From positions 6,999,013 to 7,063,012 of the forward strand of contig CM067307.1 in assembly GCA_034231615.1 (NCBI GenBank): DNA of 64,000 nucleotides. The letters are read 5' to 3'. This document shows positions 53,375 to 62,819 of the stretch, piece after piece; position 1 is the stretch's first letter, and the number at the start of each line of letters is the position of its first letter. The position numbers and the translations under genes are program-made. The notes under the pieces are model-generated. The model was not told the origin of the DNA, did no database searches, and saw only the letters and a list, made by a program, of their open reading frames with translations. Source of the DNA: Meghimatium bilineatum. Its lineage: Eukaryota; Mollusca; Gastropoda; Stylommatophora; Philomycidae.

Positions 53375-53724
53375 CTTCTTCTGCATTCGTCCTCGAACTT
53401 CTGTAGATTAGCAAGATGTAGACAGGAGATCAAAATCTGTAGATTAGCAAGATGTAGACAGGAGATCAAAATCTGTAGATTAGCAAGATGTAGACAGGAG
53501 ATCAAAATCTGTAGATTAGCAAGATGTAGACAGGAGATCAAAATCTGTAGATTAGCAAGATGTAGACAGGAGATCAAAATCTGTAGATTAGCAAGATGTA
53601 GACAGGAGATCAAAATCTGTAGATTAGCAAGATGTAGACAGGAGATCAAAATCTGTAGATTAGCAAGATGTAGACAGGAGATCAAAATCTGTAGATTAGC
53701 AAGATGTAGACAGGAGATCAAAAT
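53375..53724. repeat. 36-bp minisatellite (9 copies) expanded from a SINE B 3' end
   Basis: Nine units of exactly 36 bases from 53401 to 53724: 'ctgtagattagcaagatgta' then 'gacaggagatcaaaat'. Just before it, 'cttcttctgcattcgtcctc' is the SINE B tail and 3' end in antisense. The unit equals the next 36 bases of SINE B ('ctgcagattagcaggatgta' then 'gtccagagaacagaat'). Units are essentially identical to each other, so the amplification is recent. The rest of the SINE is absent. Confidence 0.95.
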
Positions 53725-53744
53725 CAATTTGGCCCTTTTCAATA

Positions 53745-54640
53745 AATAAAGCAAGGAGTTAGACAGGGATGTGTACATTCACCAGACCTGTTCTCTTTAT
53801 ACAGTGAGAACATAATGCGTGTAATAGTTGATATCCCAGGAATATCAGTGGGAGGAGATAACATAAATAATTTGAGATATGCGGATGACACTATTCTGAT
53901 TGCAAAAAGTGAGGAAGACATTCAAGATTTAATTAATGTAGTAGTCACAGAAAGTAAAGAGAAATTCCTCTTCCTAAATATCAAGAAAACAAAAGTAATG
54001 GTTATTTCAAAGAAATAAAATAACAAACCTTGCAAGATCAAAGTAAATAATATAGTATTAAAACATGTTCAACGATTCAAGTATTTAGGTACAACTACTA
54101 CAGCAGATGGAAGAAGTTCAACAGAAATAAGAAGCAAAATAGGACAGGCAAAGACAACATTCAGAAAAATATATTGTGTAATATGACCTTGTCATTAGAT
54201 GTGAGAAAGACAGTTCTGCAGTGCTATATAACCCCTATATTAAAATATGGAAGCAAGTCTTGGACAATAAACAAACTGGAAAGTGGGAAATTAGAGGCAA
54301 CAGAGATGTGGTTCTATAAAAGAATGCTGAGAATACCATGGACTGCCAGAAAAACTAATGTGGAAGTGTTGCAAGAGTCAAATGCGAAACGGACCGTAAT
54401 AATATAAGAAAATTAAAATCTTCATTTTTTGTCCACTTCATGAGACAGGCAGGTTTGCAGAATATAGTAACAACAGGCAAGACTGAAGGCAACAGAGACA
54501 TAGGGCGACAACGTGAGAAAATATTAGTTTGACAACCTGGCACGGCAGAGAAACAACTGCGAGCTGGATACATAATACTGGAGACAGAGAACTGTGGAGA
54601 ACCATGATCGCCTACGCCAGCCGGCATGGCACCTGATGAG
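53745..54640 (+). mobile_element. Group-1 RT element, 5'-truncated copy (TGATGA-tail subfamily)
   Basis: Plus strand. It begins at the RT block GVRQGCVHSPDLFSLYSENI, then NINNLRYADDTILIAKSEED (catalytic YADD near 53880), KIKVNNIVLKHV and FKYLGTTTTADGRSSTEIRS (54080-54130). It continues with VLQCYITPILKYGSKSWTIN, then WFYKRMLRIPWTARKTN, then broken frames with the WHGRETT-like ending. It stops at 'ggcatggcacctgatga', a short TGA tail. It is truncated just upstream of the VRQGC block and abuts the 36-bp array. Stops near 54016 and 54405 disable it. Confidence 0.88.
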
Positions 54641-54800
54641 ACAGGAGAACATAATGTGCCATGGTTAACAGTTTAGTTGCAATATCTACGTCTTTCGATC
54701 TTACACATCAGACTTATGTGACCAGGCAGTCAATTCCACACCAAAACCTACTTGGTTGACTATAATGACATATTTGGTAGGTAGCAATGTTTCCATTCTT
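54640..54800 (-). mobile_element. SINE B copy without its tail
   Basis: Antisense: 'gacaggagaacataatgtgc', 'catggttaacagtttagttg', 'caatatctacgtctttcgat', 'acacatcagactta', 'aattccacaccaaaacctac', 'ttggtaggtagcaatg'. It starts exactly where the RT tail ends. Confidence 0.68.
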
Positions 54801-54804
54801 TGCA

Positions 54805-55340
54805 TGGGTCCATCAACAAACGGCAATTGACATGTATAAAACTCAACAATCAGTATAACTGTGACAATTTCTCTACAAATGATACTGGCCCAGCGACTTC
54901 TAGAGCACCGAGCTAAACGCTGTCAAGCGATCAAGCACGGCTCAGTGATTCTGAACGTATGACCCTTTTAAAGACTAAACTACGTGGTCAGCACGGCCAC
55001 CGTTCATCAATTGTCCTAGCGCTGAACTTACACAGGCAACTTTGTATACGGTTAATTTGTGGTCTTCGTCAAGTCTATGATTTCCCAACAATTTTAAGCT
55101 AACTTCTAAGTTGTGAATCTACTTTCTGAGTGCAGCCAGTGATGTGTGCTATTGACCAGTGAGTCTCAGCCATTTCTGACGTATGCCACCACCCAGTTTT
55201 TGGTACAAAATGTTTTCTGTGACTCGCCTGGTGTCTAAAATATAACGTCATTGACTTTCTTAACAAGTCACCAGAGTTTTTCAAACTTTATTGCTATAAT
55301 TATTGCTATTTATCATTCTTCTTTTTCGGTGAACATCGTT
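54805..55340. other. No gene recognised
   Basis: No element recognised. Confidence 0.3.
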
Positions 55341-55344
55341 TATC

Positions 55345-55448
55345 CTTCAAGTGCTCACATCCATGTGACCCCCTAAACGTGTCTGTGTCAATCAATCAAT
55401 TGCTCCCATCCATGTGACCCCCTAAACGTGTCTGTGTCAATCAATCAA
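55345..55448. repeat. Tandem duplication of ~49 bp adjoining an RT tail
   Basis: 'catccatgtgaccccctaaa' plus 'cgtgtctgtgtcaatcaatcaa' occurs twice. The repeat includes the (TTGA)n tail, so the RT 3' junction itself has been duplicated. Confidence 0.88.
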
Positions 55449-56480
55449 GTGCCATGCCGAATGGCGTAGGCGATCATGTTGCTCCGCGACTCTCTGTCTC
55501 TTGTGTTGTCAGTAATCTCAGTTGATGAACTTCTACCGAGCCACAATACTAGTCCATCTAGCAACTTCTCTCTTTGTTGTCAACCATCTCTTCTCCCCTT
55601 GATCTTTCCAGTGGTTATTAAGTGTCCAAGCTGTGTTCTTTTCAGCACATGACATAGACATCTCGACTGTCTGCCTCTAATGTTTGATATTAATGATCTT
55701 TTTACGCCAGCATCAATGAGAGCCTCTGCATTAGTTTTCTTAGCTGTCCATGGTATTTTCATCATTCTTCGCAGAAACCACATTTCTGTAGCCTAAAGTT
55801 CGTGTTGAATTTTTGTGTTTACAGTCCATACTTCACATTCATAAAAAAAGAATTGGTTCGATATAATATCTCAACACTCGAATTCGGGTCTGCATTGATA
55901 GTCTTCCATTGTACAAAATGATTATCATTTTTTGGAATGCTGATTTGGCTTGTGTTGTTCGACTCTTTATCTCACTTGAACATCTACCTTCTGATGTTAA
56001 CAGGGTGCCAAGATATTTCACTTTTTCAACTTGTGTTAATTTTGTGTCATTAATCATTATGTTGCATCTTGGTGGTGTATGTCTCTTTGAGACAGCCATT
56101 ATTTCTGTTTTCTTCTTGTCTAAACTGAGGCCTTTGTTTTCACTTTCTTTCACTATTTTATCAAACAGGATTTTGTAGTTCGTGCTTGCTTCCTGCGATC
56201 AGTATTGTGTCGTCAGCATATTTCAAGTAATTTATATTACATCCTCCCACTGTTATTCCTGGCATATCTTCTATATTTCGCATAATGTATTCTGCATACA
56301 AGGAAAAAAAATGCGGTGACATTACACAGCCTTGCCTGGCACCCCTTTCTATCATTCAAAATCTACCTATAGTCTTGTTAACTCTTATCGCAGTTATACT
56401 TTATTTCTTTCCAATACATATTTCTTACAATTCTTAGATCTTTCCCATCAATGTTAAGATTTTCTAGCAGTTTTATAATC
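55435..56480 (-). mobile_element. Group-1 RT element, close paralogue of the 24.4-kb copy
   Basis: Minus strand: GARQGCVMSPHFFSLYAEYI (near 56320), NINYLKYADDTILIAGSKHE (catalytic YADD near 56215), KKTEIMAVSKRHTPPRCNIM, then YLGTLLTSEGRCSSEIKSRT, then WFLRRMMKIPWTAKKTNAEA (near 55770). It ends with GHVLKRTQ and a (TTGA)n tail at 55435. It differs from the 24.4-kb copy at only about a dozen positions over ~260 compared bases by eye, so the two are recent relatives. Upstream RT blocks and the endonuclease are missing. Confidence 0.9.
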
Positions 56481-56484
56481 TATG

Positions 56485-57225
56485 CATTACCTTGTTTTCT
56501 GCGACCCCATCAAATTTTAAATGTTTCTATAATATAATTAGGGTAGCACTTTTATACTGGTTACACTAATAACTCACAAATAGTAAAAATAACGTATACT
56601 AGAAACAAAACAAAAAAAAAAAAAAAAAAAAAAAACAACAACACCGTACGTGGAAAAAGTCCTTGTCCGATTGTTTGTTGTTTACTTTCTACATTAGTTT
56701 TATTATCTGTTAGTTTTTAGGCAAACCACGAACAATAGTACATGATCTTAGTTATCAATTCTTGGGTTTATTATTGTATCACTCTCCACCTTGTCGGATA
56801 TCCTCTTATAGTACGGTTATTTATTCAAATGTTTGTTTTGTGACGCTCTTCAAGTCTCCATGGTGACTAGGATCCATATCACTCACGATGAGAACCACTT
56901 TCCTAAACTGTTCTTGAAAACAAACCGAGGTCAAGCGGACATGTACCAACAAATAGTTAAAATCACGGGTGTGGGATTATCTTAGTCCTCATCGCAGAGG
57001 CTTATCCCCCAAAGTGTATAGATTCATTAATGAAATCCACATTCTTCAGTTAAACTAGTTATTCTTCTTCTGTTGGTTTAACACGGGTTCCCAACCAATG
57101 GGTCCAGACGTCCAACTGAAATTTCCGGCTGAAAGAAGAAAATAAATATTATTTAAAAGCAAGTTTACCTTTAATAGGTGTCGTAGTATTTAAATAATAT
57201 CACAACTTTTAGATGTGGAATGTGC
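56485..57225. other. No gene; poly(A) run of 24 at 56612-56635
   Basis: The A run is followed by 'caacaacacc'. It could be the tail of an unrecognised plus-strand retroposed sequence, but the DNA upstream is the RT relic in the opposite orientation. Nothing else recognised. Confidence 0.35.
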
Positions 57226-57227
57226 CG

Positions 57228-57378
57228 CCGAAGACGGATGTGTCGGGCCATTGGCATAAATAAGACGGCGTGACAACGAATTTCATTTTCTGGAGTACAT
57301 CTTGCTGGAAATCTAGTAGTCCGCTACAAGAGAGATCCAGAGGGAGTTTGAGAATGAACGCTGAAGAAGAAGAAGATA
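57228..57378 (+). mobile_element. SINE A, full copy with (GAA)n tail
   Basis: Sense: 'cgccgaagacggatgtgtcg', 'ggccattggcataaataaga', 'cggcgtgacaacgaatttca', 'ctggagtacatcttgctgga', 'aatctagtagtccgctacaa', 'gagagatccagagggagttt', 'gagaatgaacgctgaagaag' with further GAA units. Best local reference for the family 3' end. Confidence 0.9.
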
Positions 57379-57399
57379 TGGAATGTAAATCTTCCTGGG

Positions 57400-57612
57400 G
57401 GAGTGGTTAAGAGGTTTGTTGTATGCCCAAGAGGTCGCGGGTTCTAATTCCACACGCAATGTCATTAGTTGGAGGTTTTAGGAGATCTCTGGGGATTAAC
57501 GCTTGAAGCTACGGAGTTACGTGCAATGAGTGGTACTTTGGACATGCGGTGTGCCGTTTCCGTGAAGGAGACAGGGTGAAAATGGTGTAACCCCGTTACA
57601 ATTAAATAAATC
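57400..57612 (+). mobile_element. tRNA-derived SINE F, second copy
   Basis: 'gggggagtggttaagaggtt' (A-box-like), 'gaggtcgcgggttctaattc' (B box GGTTCTAATTC), then 'gattaacgcttgaagctacg', 'gagttacgtgcaatgagtgg', 'tgcggtgtgccg'. Same order as 37738-37960. Confidence 0.75.
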
Positions 57613-57614
57613 AT

Positions 57615-57955
57615 CTATCACGTCTGTGCTACGTAATATAACTAGAATGCATTTCAAGAGAATACAATGCTCGACCCATAAACAAACATGGCTACATCAA
57701 CAAGATGACATCAGAGTAGTCATCTTTTCTTCTGTGTCCAACTTCTTCGGTCATGTTATGATTACGTTTCGAATTTAACTCAGTGAATTTTCAATGCCTC
57801 TTCATCTGAAAAACGAAAACAAGAAACATACTAACTTGTGAGAATGTCATGAGATTGGCATTAACGAACACTCAACCGCAAATTATGAAAGCTATTAGAT
57901 AATTATAATTTCAATCATTTCATTAAATATATCACGAGCTAAAGGTATGCTCTCC
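57615..57955. other. No gene recognised
   Basis: AT-rich unique DNA. Confidence 0.3.
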
Positions 57956-57959
57956 TACA

Positions 57960-58326
57960 CCTGTGTTCACCTCCCGAGAACAAATTTCATTTCTTCCTCT
58001 ACAGATAGTCCACATTGGAACATATCGGTGTCGCCAGCTCCAAACCTTCCACACATGTGTGGTTTGAGTATGTAGTGCTTATTCTCCAAACCCTCTATAT
58101 ATGTGTTGGTGGTGTCTGCAGTGGCATGTTCTCCAAACTCTTGATACATGTGATGTTGAAATTTGTAGTGGCTTGTTTCCAATCTAAAAATGATTGTTTG
58201 ATTTTCAACTGCTGTTGAATTTATATTCATCAATAATACATCCAATCGCATCGCCAGTACACTGTGGACGATCAGCTTTGAACCACAAGCTAATTTGACC
58301 GAGTTGCAGTTTATGAGGTGGGCCAA
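57960..58326 (-). mobile_element. Decayed CxCG tail of a group-4 element with internal duplication
   Basis: Minus frame 58326-57967: QTIIFRLETSHYKFQHHMYQ, then LKPHMCGRFGAGDTDMFQCG. These correspond to 'IIFRLRTGHNRL..HMY.KF.IGDT..C.CG' in intact tails. The HMY/HMC segment appears about twice, separated by a degenerate copy, indicating a local duplication; plus-strand 'cacatgtgtgg' and 'atatatgtgttgg' reflect the same. Weak but consistent. Confidence 0.5.
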
Positions 58327-58454
58327 CTATAAACACTACAACCCTGCCTGTACAGTACATTGCATCGCCTGAAATTTGTCGAAATTCAGTTTCACACTCA
58401 TACTTCCACGCACCACTATTTTACAAACAGTTAATAAATACCTGTATATAACGT

Positions 58455-58535
58455 GAGACAGTTTTACAAATACCCATATATAACTTGAGACAGTTTTACA
58501 AATACCCATATATCACATGTGAGACAGTTTTACTG
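58455..58535. repeat. ~40-bp repeat, 2-3 copies
   Basis: 'gtgagacagttttacaaata' then 'cccatatata' recurs, with a third partial 'gtgagacagttttac'. Confidence 0.8.
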
Positions 58536-58599
58536 GCATTTCTTTAATTTTTAATCCCGGAACAAAAAAGTGATAGCGTCGAGGTACAACCAGGGCACC

Positions 58600-58740
58600 A
58601 TGATCTCCAGAAAATTGTGCAACCGTAACGTTCAAGAGGCAATGGCACACCACTTAACCTAAATACTGCAATGGAAATAACTATAGTAAAAAAAAATTAG
58701 GGTTGATGGCTACACCCTGAATACATTTTCGAACTAAATA
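58600..58740 (+). mobile_element. SINE D, 5'-truncated copy
   Basis: Sense: 'agaaaattgtgcaaccgtaa', 'gaggcaatggcacaccactt', 'aggg ttgatggctac', 'accctgaatacattt'. Matches the body and 3' end of the family; the tRNA-like head is missing. Confidence 0.62.
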
Positions 58741-58844
58741 AAAATTAAATAATCAGTCCATGGGAAGGAACTCTGGAAAATAATAGTAGATTCGATAATT
58801 TTCGAGTTACAACCCATGATTTACATCTACTGTTATTTTTTAAA

Positions 58845-59110
58845 ATTTTCGTCACCATCAAGTGCTGTCTTCGAAACGTAGGTTGGCTGCAGTGAACCAC
58901 TAAGATTCTATGTCTCTTACTTTGGTGGTGCACTCTGTTAGACTGTGACCTGTCCATCTCTTGACGTTTCTCTCCCACTTGTACATATGCCTATCTCTTG
59001 CTCGTCTCCATTCGACTGTACACTCAAGTACGATCTTCAATAAAGTATCATGTCTTTTCATGTCCAAAATATCTTATTTGTTTGATCATCAGAAAGACTA
59101 CGTTCTGGAA
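58845..59110 (-). mobile_element. 3' end of a group-1 RT element
   Basis: Minus frame has MGEKRQEMDRSQSNRVHHQS and KRHRILVVHC. Plus-strand 'tttggtggtgcactctgtta', 'gactgtgacctgtccatctc', 'ttctctcccacttgtacata' and 'aagtatcatgtcttttcatg' match 9420-9555 in order. Ends at 'caccatcaagtgct'. Confidence 0.75.
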
Positions 59111-59147
59111 AGAATATGTCACTTGATGATGATCATTCTTTGGACTA

Positions 59148-59245
59148 GGCCTACATCCTGCCGGAAATCTAGAAGTACAATGACCCTGCTGCAAGGGAGA
59201 TCCAGTGTGAGTTTGAGAATGTACGCCGAAGAAGAAGAATTTCCT
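59148..59245 (+). mobile_element. SINE A, 3' portion with (GAA)n tail
   Basis: Sense: 'cctacatcctgccggaaatc', 'tagaagtacaatgaccctgc', 'tgcaagggagatccagtgtg', 'agtttgagaatgtacgccga', then GAAGAAGAA. The 5' third is absent. Confidence 0.82.
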
Positions 59246-59331
59246 TTAATAATTACTTTTTTCATACGAAGTGTTGTCAGATCATCTGTGTTCGTCTTTT
59301 TTTTTCTTTCCCTAAAGTTCTCCCTATATCT

Positions 59332-60206
59332 CTTATATCTGGTATCGCTAAAATATTCTTATATCTGGTATCGCTAAAATATTCTTATATCTGGTATCGC
59401 TAAAATATTCTTATATCTAGTATCGTTAAGAACACTCTTACATCTGGTATCGCTAAGAACACTCTTATATCTAGTATCGTTAAGAACACTCTTACATCTG
59501 GTATCGCTAAGAACACTCTTATATCTGGTATCGTTAAGAACACTCTTATATCTGGTATCGTTAAGAACACTCTTATATCTGGTATCGTTAAGAACACTCT
59601 TATATCTGGTATCGCTAAGAACACTCTTATATCTGGTATCGCTAAGAACACTCTTATATCTGGTATCGTTAAGAACACTCTTATATCTGGTATCGTTAAG
59701 AACACTCTTATATCTGGTATCGCTAAGAACACTCTTATATCTGGTATCGCTAAGAACACTCTTATATCTGGTATCGCTAAGAACACTCTTATATCTGGTA
59801 TCGTTAAGAACACTCTTATATCTGGTATCGCTAAGAACACTCTTATATCTGGTATCGCTAAGAACACTCTTATATCTGGTATCGTTAAGAACACTCTTAT
59901 ATCTGGTATCGTTAAGAACACTCCTATATCTGGTATCGCTAAGAACACTCTTATATCTGGTATCGCTAAGAACACTCTTATATCTGGTATCGCTAAGAAC
60001 ACTCTTATATCTGGTATCGCTAAGAACACTCTTATATCTGGTATCGCTAAGAACACTCTTATATCTGGTATCGCTAAGAACACTCTTATATCTGGTATCG
60101 CTAAGAACACTCTTATATCTGGTATCGCTAAGAACACTCTTATATCTGGTATCGCTAAGAACACTCTTATATCTGGTATCGCTAAGAACACTCTTATATC
60201 TGGTAT
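59332..60206. repeat. 27-bp minisatellite, about 32 copies
   Basis: The unit 'cttatatctggtatcgctaa' plus 'gaacact' is 27 bases. The first units at the left are 26-base variants ending 'aatatt'. The main variation is 'cgctaag' versus 'cgttaag', alternating in blocks. The right third is uniform 'cgctaag' apart from the last units. Because 27 is a multiple of three, minus-strand frames of up to 301 codons (unit SDTRYKSVL) are open. No signal of a real protein. Confidence 0.95.
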
Positions 60207-60287
60207 AAGTTCTAACCTCACCGACATAGATCCCACCAACATAGAGTAGACAATACAAGATTACTACTAATATACTCAACCTTGTAC

Positions 60288-60440
60288 TTCTTAATCGTTC
60301 ATTTTCAAACTACCGCTGGATCTCCCTTTTAGCAGGACCATAGTCTTATTAGATTTTCAGTAGGATGTAGTCCAGAGAATGGAAATGCGCTAAGTCGCCG
60401 TTTTATTTGCGCAAATGGCCCGACACATCCGTCTTTAACA
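60288..60440 (-). mobile_element. SINE A, full copy
   Basis: Antisense: 'cttcttaatcgttcattttc', 'aaactaccgctggatctccc', 'ttttagcaggaccatagtct', 'tattagattttcag', 'taggatgtagtccagagaat', 'ggaaatgcgctaagtcgccg', 'gcccgacacatccgtcttt'. Confidence 0.88.
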
Positions 60441-60449
60441 TATATAATC

Positions 60450-61735
60450 AATCAATCAATCAAATCAACCAATCAATCAATCAAGTGCCATGCCGAGTGG
60501 CGTAGACGATCATGCGTCTTCACAACTCTCTGTCTCTTGTGTTTTTAAAAAGTTCTGTTGGTGACTTCCTTTTGTGCACCAGTGACAACCCAGAAATGTC
60601 TCTCTTTGTCTCTCTCTGTCTCTTCTCCCCTTGATCTTTCCGGTGACTACTACATATTTAAGTTGTACTTTTCTCATTAAATGTCCATTTTCTCATTTTT
60701 GATTGTTGCTTCTAATTTTTGCTAGAATTTGTCGTTTTACTCCAGAATCTCTGAGAACTTCTACATTAGTTTCTAGACTGTCCATGGAATTTTCATTGTT
60801 CTTCTTAAAAACCATATCTCAGTTCCCTGCTTATCTTGGGCACTTGTGTTTACTGTCCATGCTTCACTACCATAAATGATTGGCTCAATATAACATCCTA
60901 GCATGCGAACTCCTGTATGCATTGACATAACTCCATTGCATATAATGTTTCTCATTATTTGACATGTTGATTTGGCCTTTGCTATCCTATTCTTGATCTC
61001 ATTGGGGCACCTGCCATTTCATGTTAAAATGGTGCCACGATACGTAACTTTATCCACCGGATTTAATTTTGTGTCACTGATAGTAATACTGTATTTTGGC
61101 GGAGTAATACTGTATTTGTACTTTGAAACAACCATTACTTCTGTTTCTGTTTCCATCTTGTTTAGACTAAGGCCTTTGTTTTCACTGTCTTATACTACTG
61201 TGTTTAACAGGGCGTGAAGTTCTTGTTTACTCTCTTCAATCAGAACTGTATCATCATCGTGTCCTAGATTATTCAGATTATAACCTCCAACTACTATTCC
61301 TGACATACGTTCTGTGTTTCATATAATATTCTCTGTATACAGGGAGAAAATATCTGGTGATATTAAACATCCTTGTCTGACTCCCATCTCTATCTTTTGG
61401 AATTCTCCTACATTACTGTCATCCCTCATCGCAGCTGTGTGTTTCTAATGCACATTTAAAACTATCTTTAGATCTTTCCTATGAACATTGAGTTTTTCTA
61501 ACATTTATATCATTTCTGAATGCTTCACCTTGTCAAAAGCTTTATTATAATCTATGAAGCACAAGTATAGGTAATTTTGCACTTCTATTTCCATCTCATC
61601 AATGTTTGTATTATACATAGGACATTTCTTGTGCCTTTCCCTTCCACAAATCCACATTGCACTTCTGCAATTCCTGGTTTCAATTTTCCCCTTATTCGTC
61701 TCATGATTATACGAAATAGCATGTTGGTCGTCTGG
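60450..61735 (-). mobile_element. Group-1 RT element, third long copy
   Basis: Minus strand: MLFRIIMRRIRGKLKPGIAE and VQCGFVEGKGTRNVLCIIQT (61725-61600), then decayed VRQGC/LFSLYTEN region near 61340, then the NLR-DD area near 61250 (YADD not intact). It continues with RNGIAKAKSTCQ-type sequence, MRNIICNGVMSMHTGVRMLG and CYIEPIIYGSEAWTVN (60960-60860), then WFLRRTMKIPWTV, then the GTEI/3' block. It ends at a long (TTGA)n tail (plus 'aatcaatcaatcaatcaa' at about 60448-60482). Its 5' edge is the 24-bp array. Confidence 0.85.
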
Positions 61736-61877
61736 CTCATAAGGCTGATTGTTTTATGGCTCATAAGGCTGATTGTTTTATGACACATACGGCTGATTGT
61801 TTTATGACACATAAGGCTGATTGTTTTATGGCTCATAAGGTTGATTATTTTATGGCGCATAAGGCTGATTGGCGTAT
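61734..61877. repeat. 24-bp minisatellite, 6 copies, expanded from RT codons
   Basis: The unit 'ggctcataaggctgattgtt' plus 'ttat' starts at 61734 and repeats every 24 bases to 61877. In the minus RT frame it reads KTISLMSH, eight codons, directly in frame with MLFRIIMRR that follows. This is the expected '(P)ISL.SH..K...RII..R' RT block, here amplified in frame. Variants change S to C or R. Confidence 0.93.
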
Positions 61878-61904
61878 GAAATGAATGTGTTTTATTCGTG
61901 TGCT

Positions 61905-62187
61905 CGCCCGTGTTTTGCCGAGGCCTGAAAGGGGAGCAAAGAATAGCAACACTGTTTACCTTCCACGCATATCGTAAAAGGCGACTAAGGAGGTTATGGG
62001 ATGGAGTTGGCTGTCCCATCCCATATAGGGTCAGTGACCCAAAGCCATGCTGAAGTCGGATGTGTCAGGCTGAAAGTCGCAGATATTGCAGCAATGCTTT
62101 AAACCATGACACAACGCATTCCGTTCTCTGGACTACATCCTGCTAATCTGCAGGAGCTTGAGAACGAACGCAGAAGAAGAAGATGTG
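61905..62187 (+). mobile_element. SINE B, best preserved full copy with (GAA)n tail
   Basis: Sense: 'cgtgttttgccgaggcctga', 'aaggggagcaaagaatagca', 'acactgtttaccttccacgc', 'atatcgtaaaaggcgactaa', 'ggaggttatgggatggagtt', 'gctgaagtcggatgtgtcag', 'ccatgacacaacgcattccg', 'ctctggactacatcctgcta', 'atctgcaggagcttgagaac', 'gaacgcagaagaagaagatg'. Used as the local reference for the family. No tRNA-like B box was recognised at the 5' end. Confidence 0.9.
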
Positions 62188-62189
62188 TG

Positions 62190-62575
62190 TGCTAACTGTA
62201 AAAAAGGATTTCCTCCTGAAAGCAACGGCAACTATGGGAATGTGCCTAGATTCAGGACTCATAACTACTAAAATGACATCGCAGATTCATCGCATAGATA
62301 CAATGCTGTGTTAATAGTTATTTTGATTCATAACTAGTCATGTCTTCGCAGCGGGACACGTCCATAGGCGTTCAGATTTCCGATTCACTAAATCTCTCAG
62401 TGTATACCGGCTGATGTTCCGATTTTATGTTGGTTCACTGCTCTTTTTGAACGCCGTGTTCAATGTAGCGAGGAACAGATTATAATTAAGCAATGAAGTT
62501 ATCATAAGAAAATATGTCTTAATGTAAGTTGGGAAAGTTGTCAGACATCACTAAAATATACAAGTAAGTGTGTAT
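62190..62575. other. No gene recognised
   Basis: Unique-looking DNA between SINE B and the terminal arrays. Confidence 0.3.
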
Positions 62576-62587
62576 CATGTATGTTGT

Positions 62588-62715
62588 CTTGTTTGTGTTG
62601 TATCGTTTTTGTTATATTGTTTGTGTTGTATCGTTTTTGTTATATTGTTTGTGTTGTTGTATCGTTTTTGTTATATTGTTTGTGTTATATATCGTATTTG
62701 TTGTCTTGCTTTTGT
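62588..62715. repeat. 28-bp repeat, about 4 copies
   Basis: 'tgtttgtgttgtatcgtttt' plus 'tgttatat' recurs about four times with small insertions in the last two copies. Confidence 0.9.
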
Positions 62716-62819
62716 TTTGTGTCTACTCACTATTCTCCTGTCTAAGATCTAAAACAAGACCAAGATACCCACAGGTCCATTTTAGGTCTTTCAGCACTTT
62801 TCATGTTTTACATCCCCTA

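Noticed and set aside
53061..53386. Several overlapping small proteins rich in Tyr/Asp or Met/Glu
   Set aside because: By-products of the 18-bp array on both strands.
53401..53724. CRISPR array (regular 36-bp direct repeats)
   Set aside because: The 36-bp units are directly contiguous with no spacers, the unit is SINE-derived, and nothing resembling cas genes is present. The same holds for the other arrays.
56612..56635. Processed pseudogene tail (A24)
   Set aside because: No spliced-gene sequence is recognisable upstream; the adjacent DNA is an RT relic in opposite orientation.
59374..60279. 301-residue protein on the minus strand
   Set aside because: It is the translation of a 27-bp minisatellite; a stop-free unit of a multiple of three gives long frames automatically, and overlapping frames of similar length exist.
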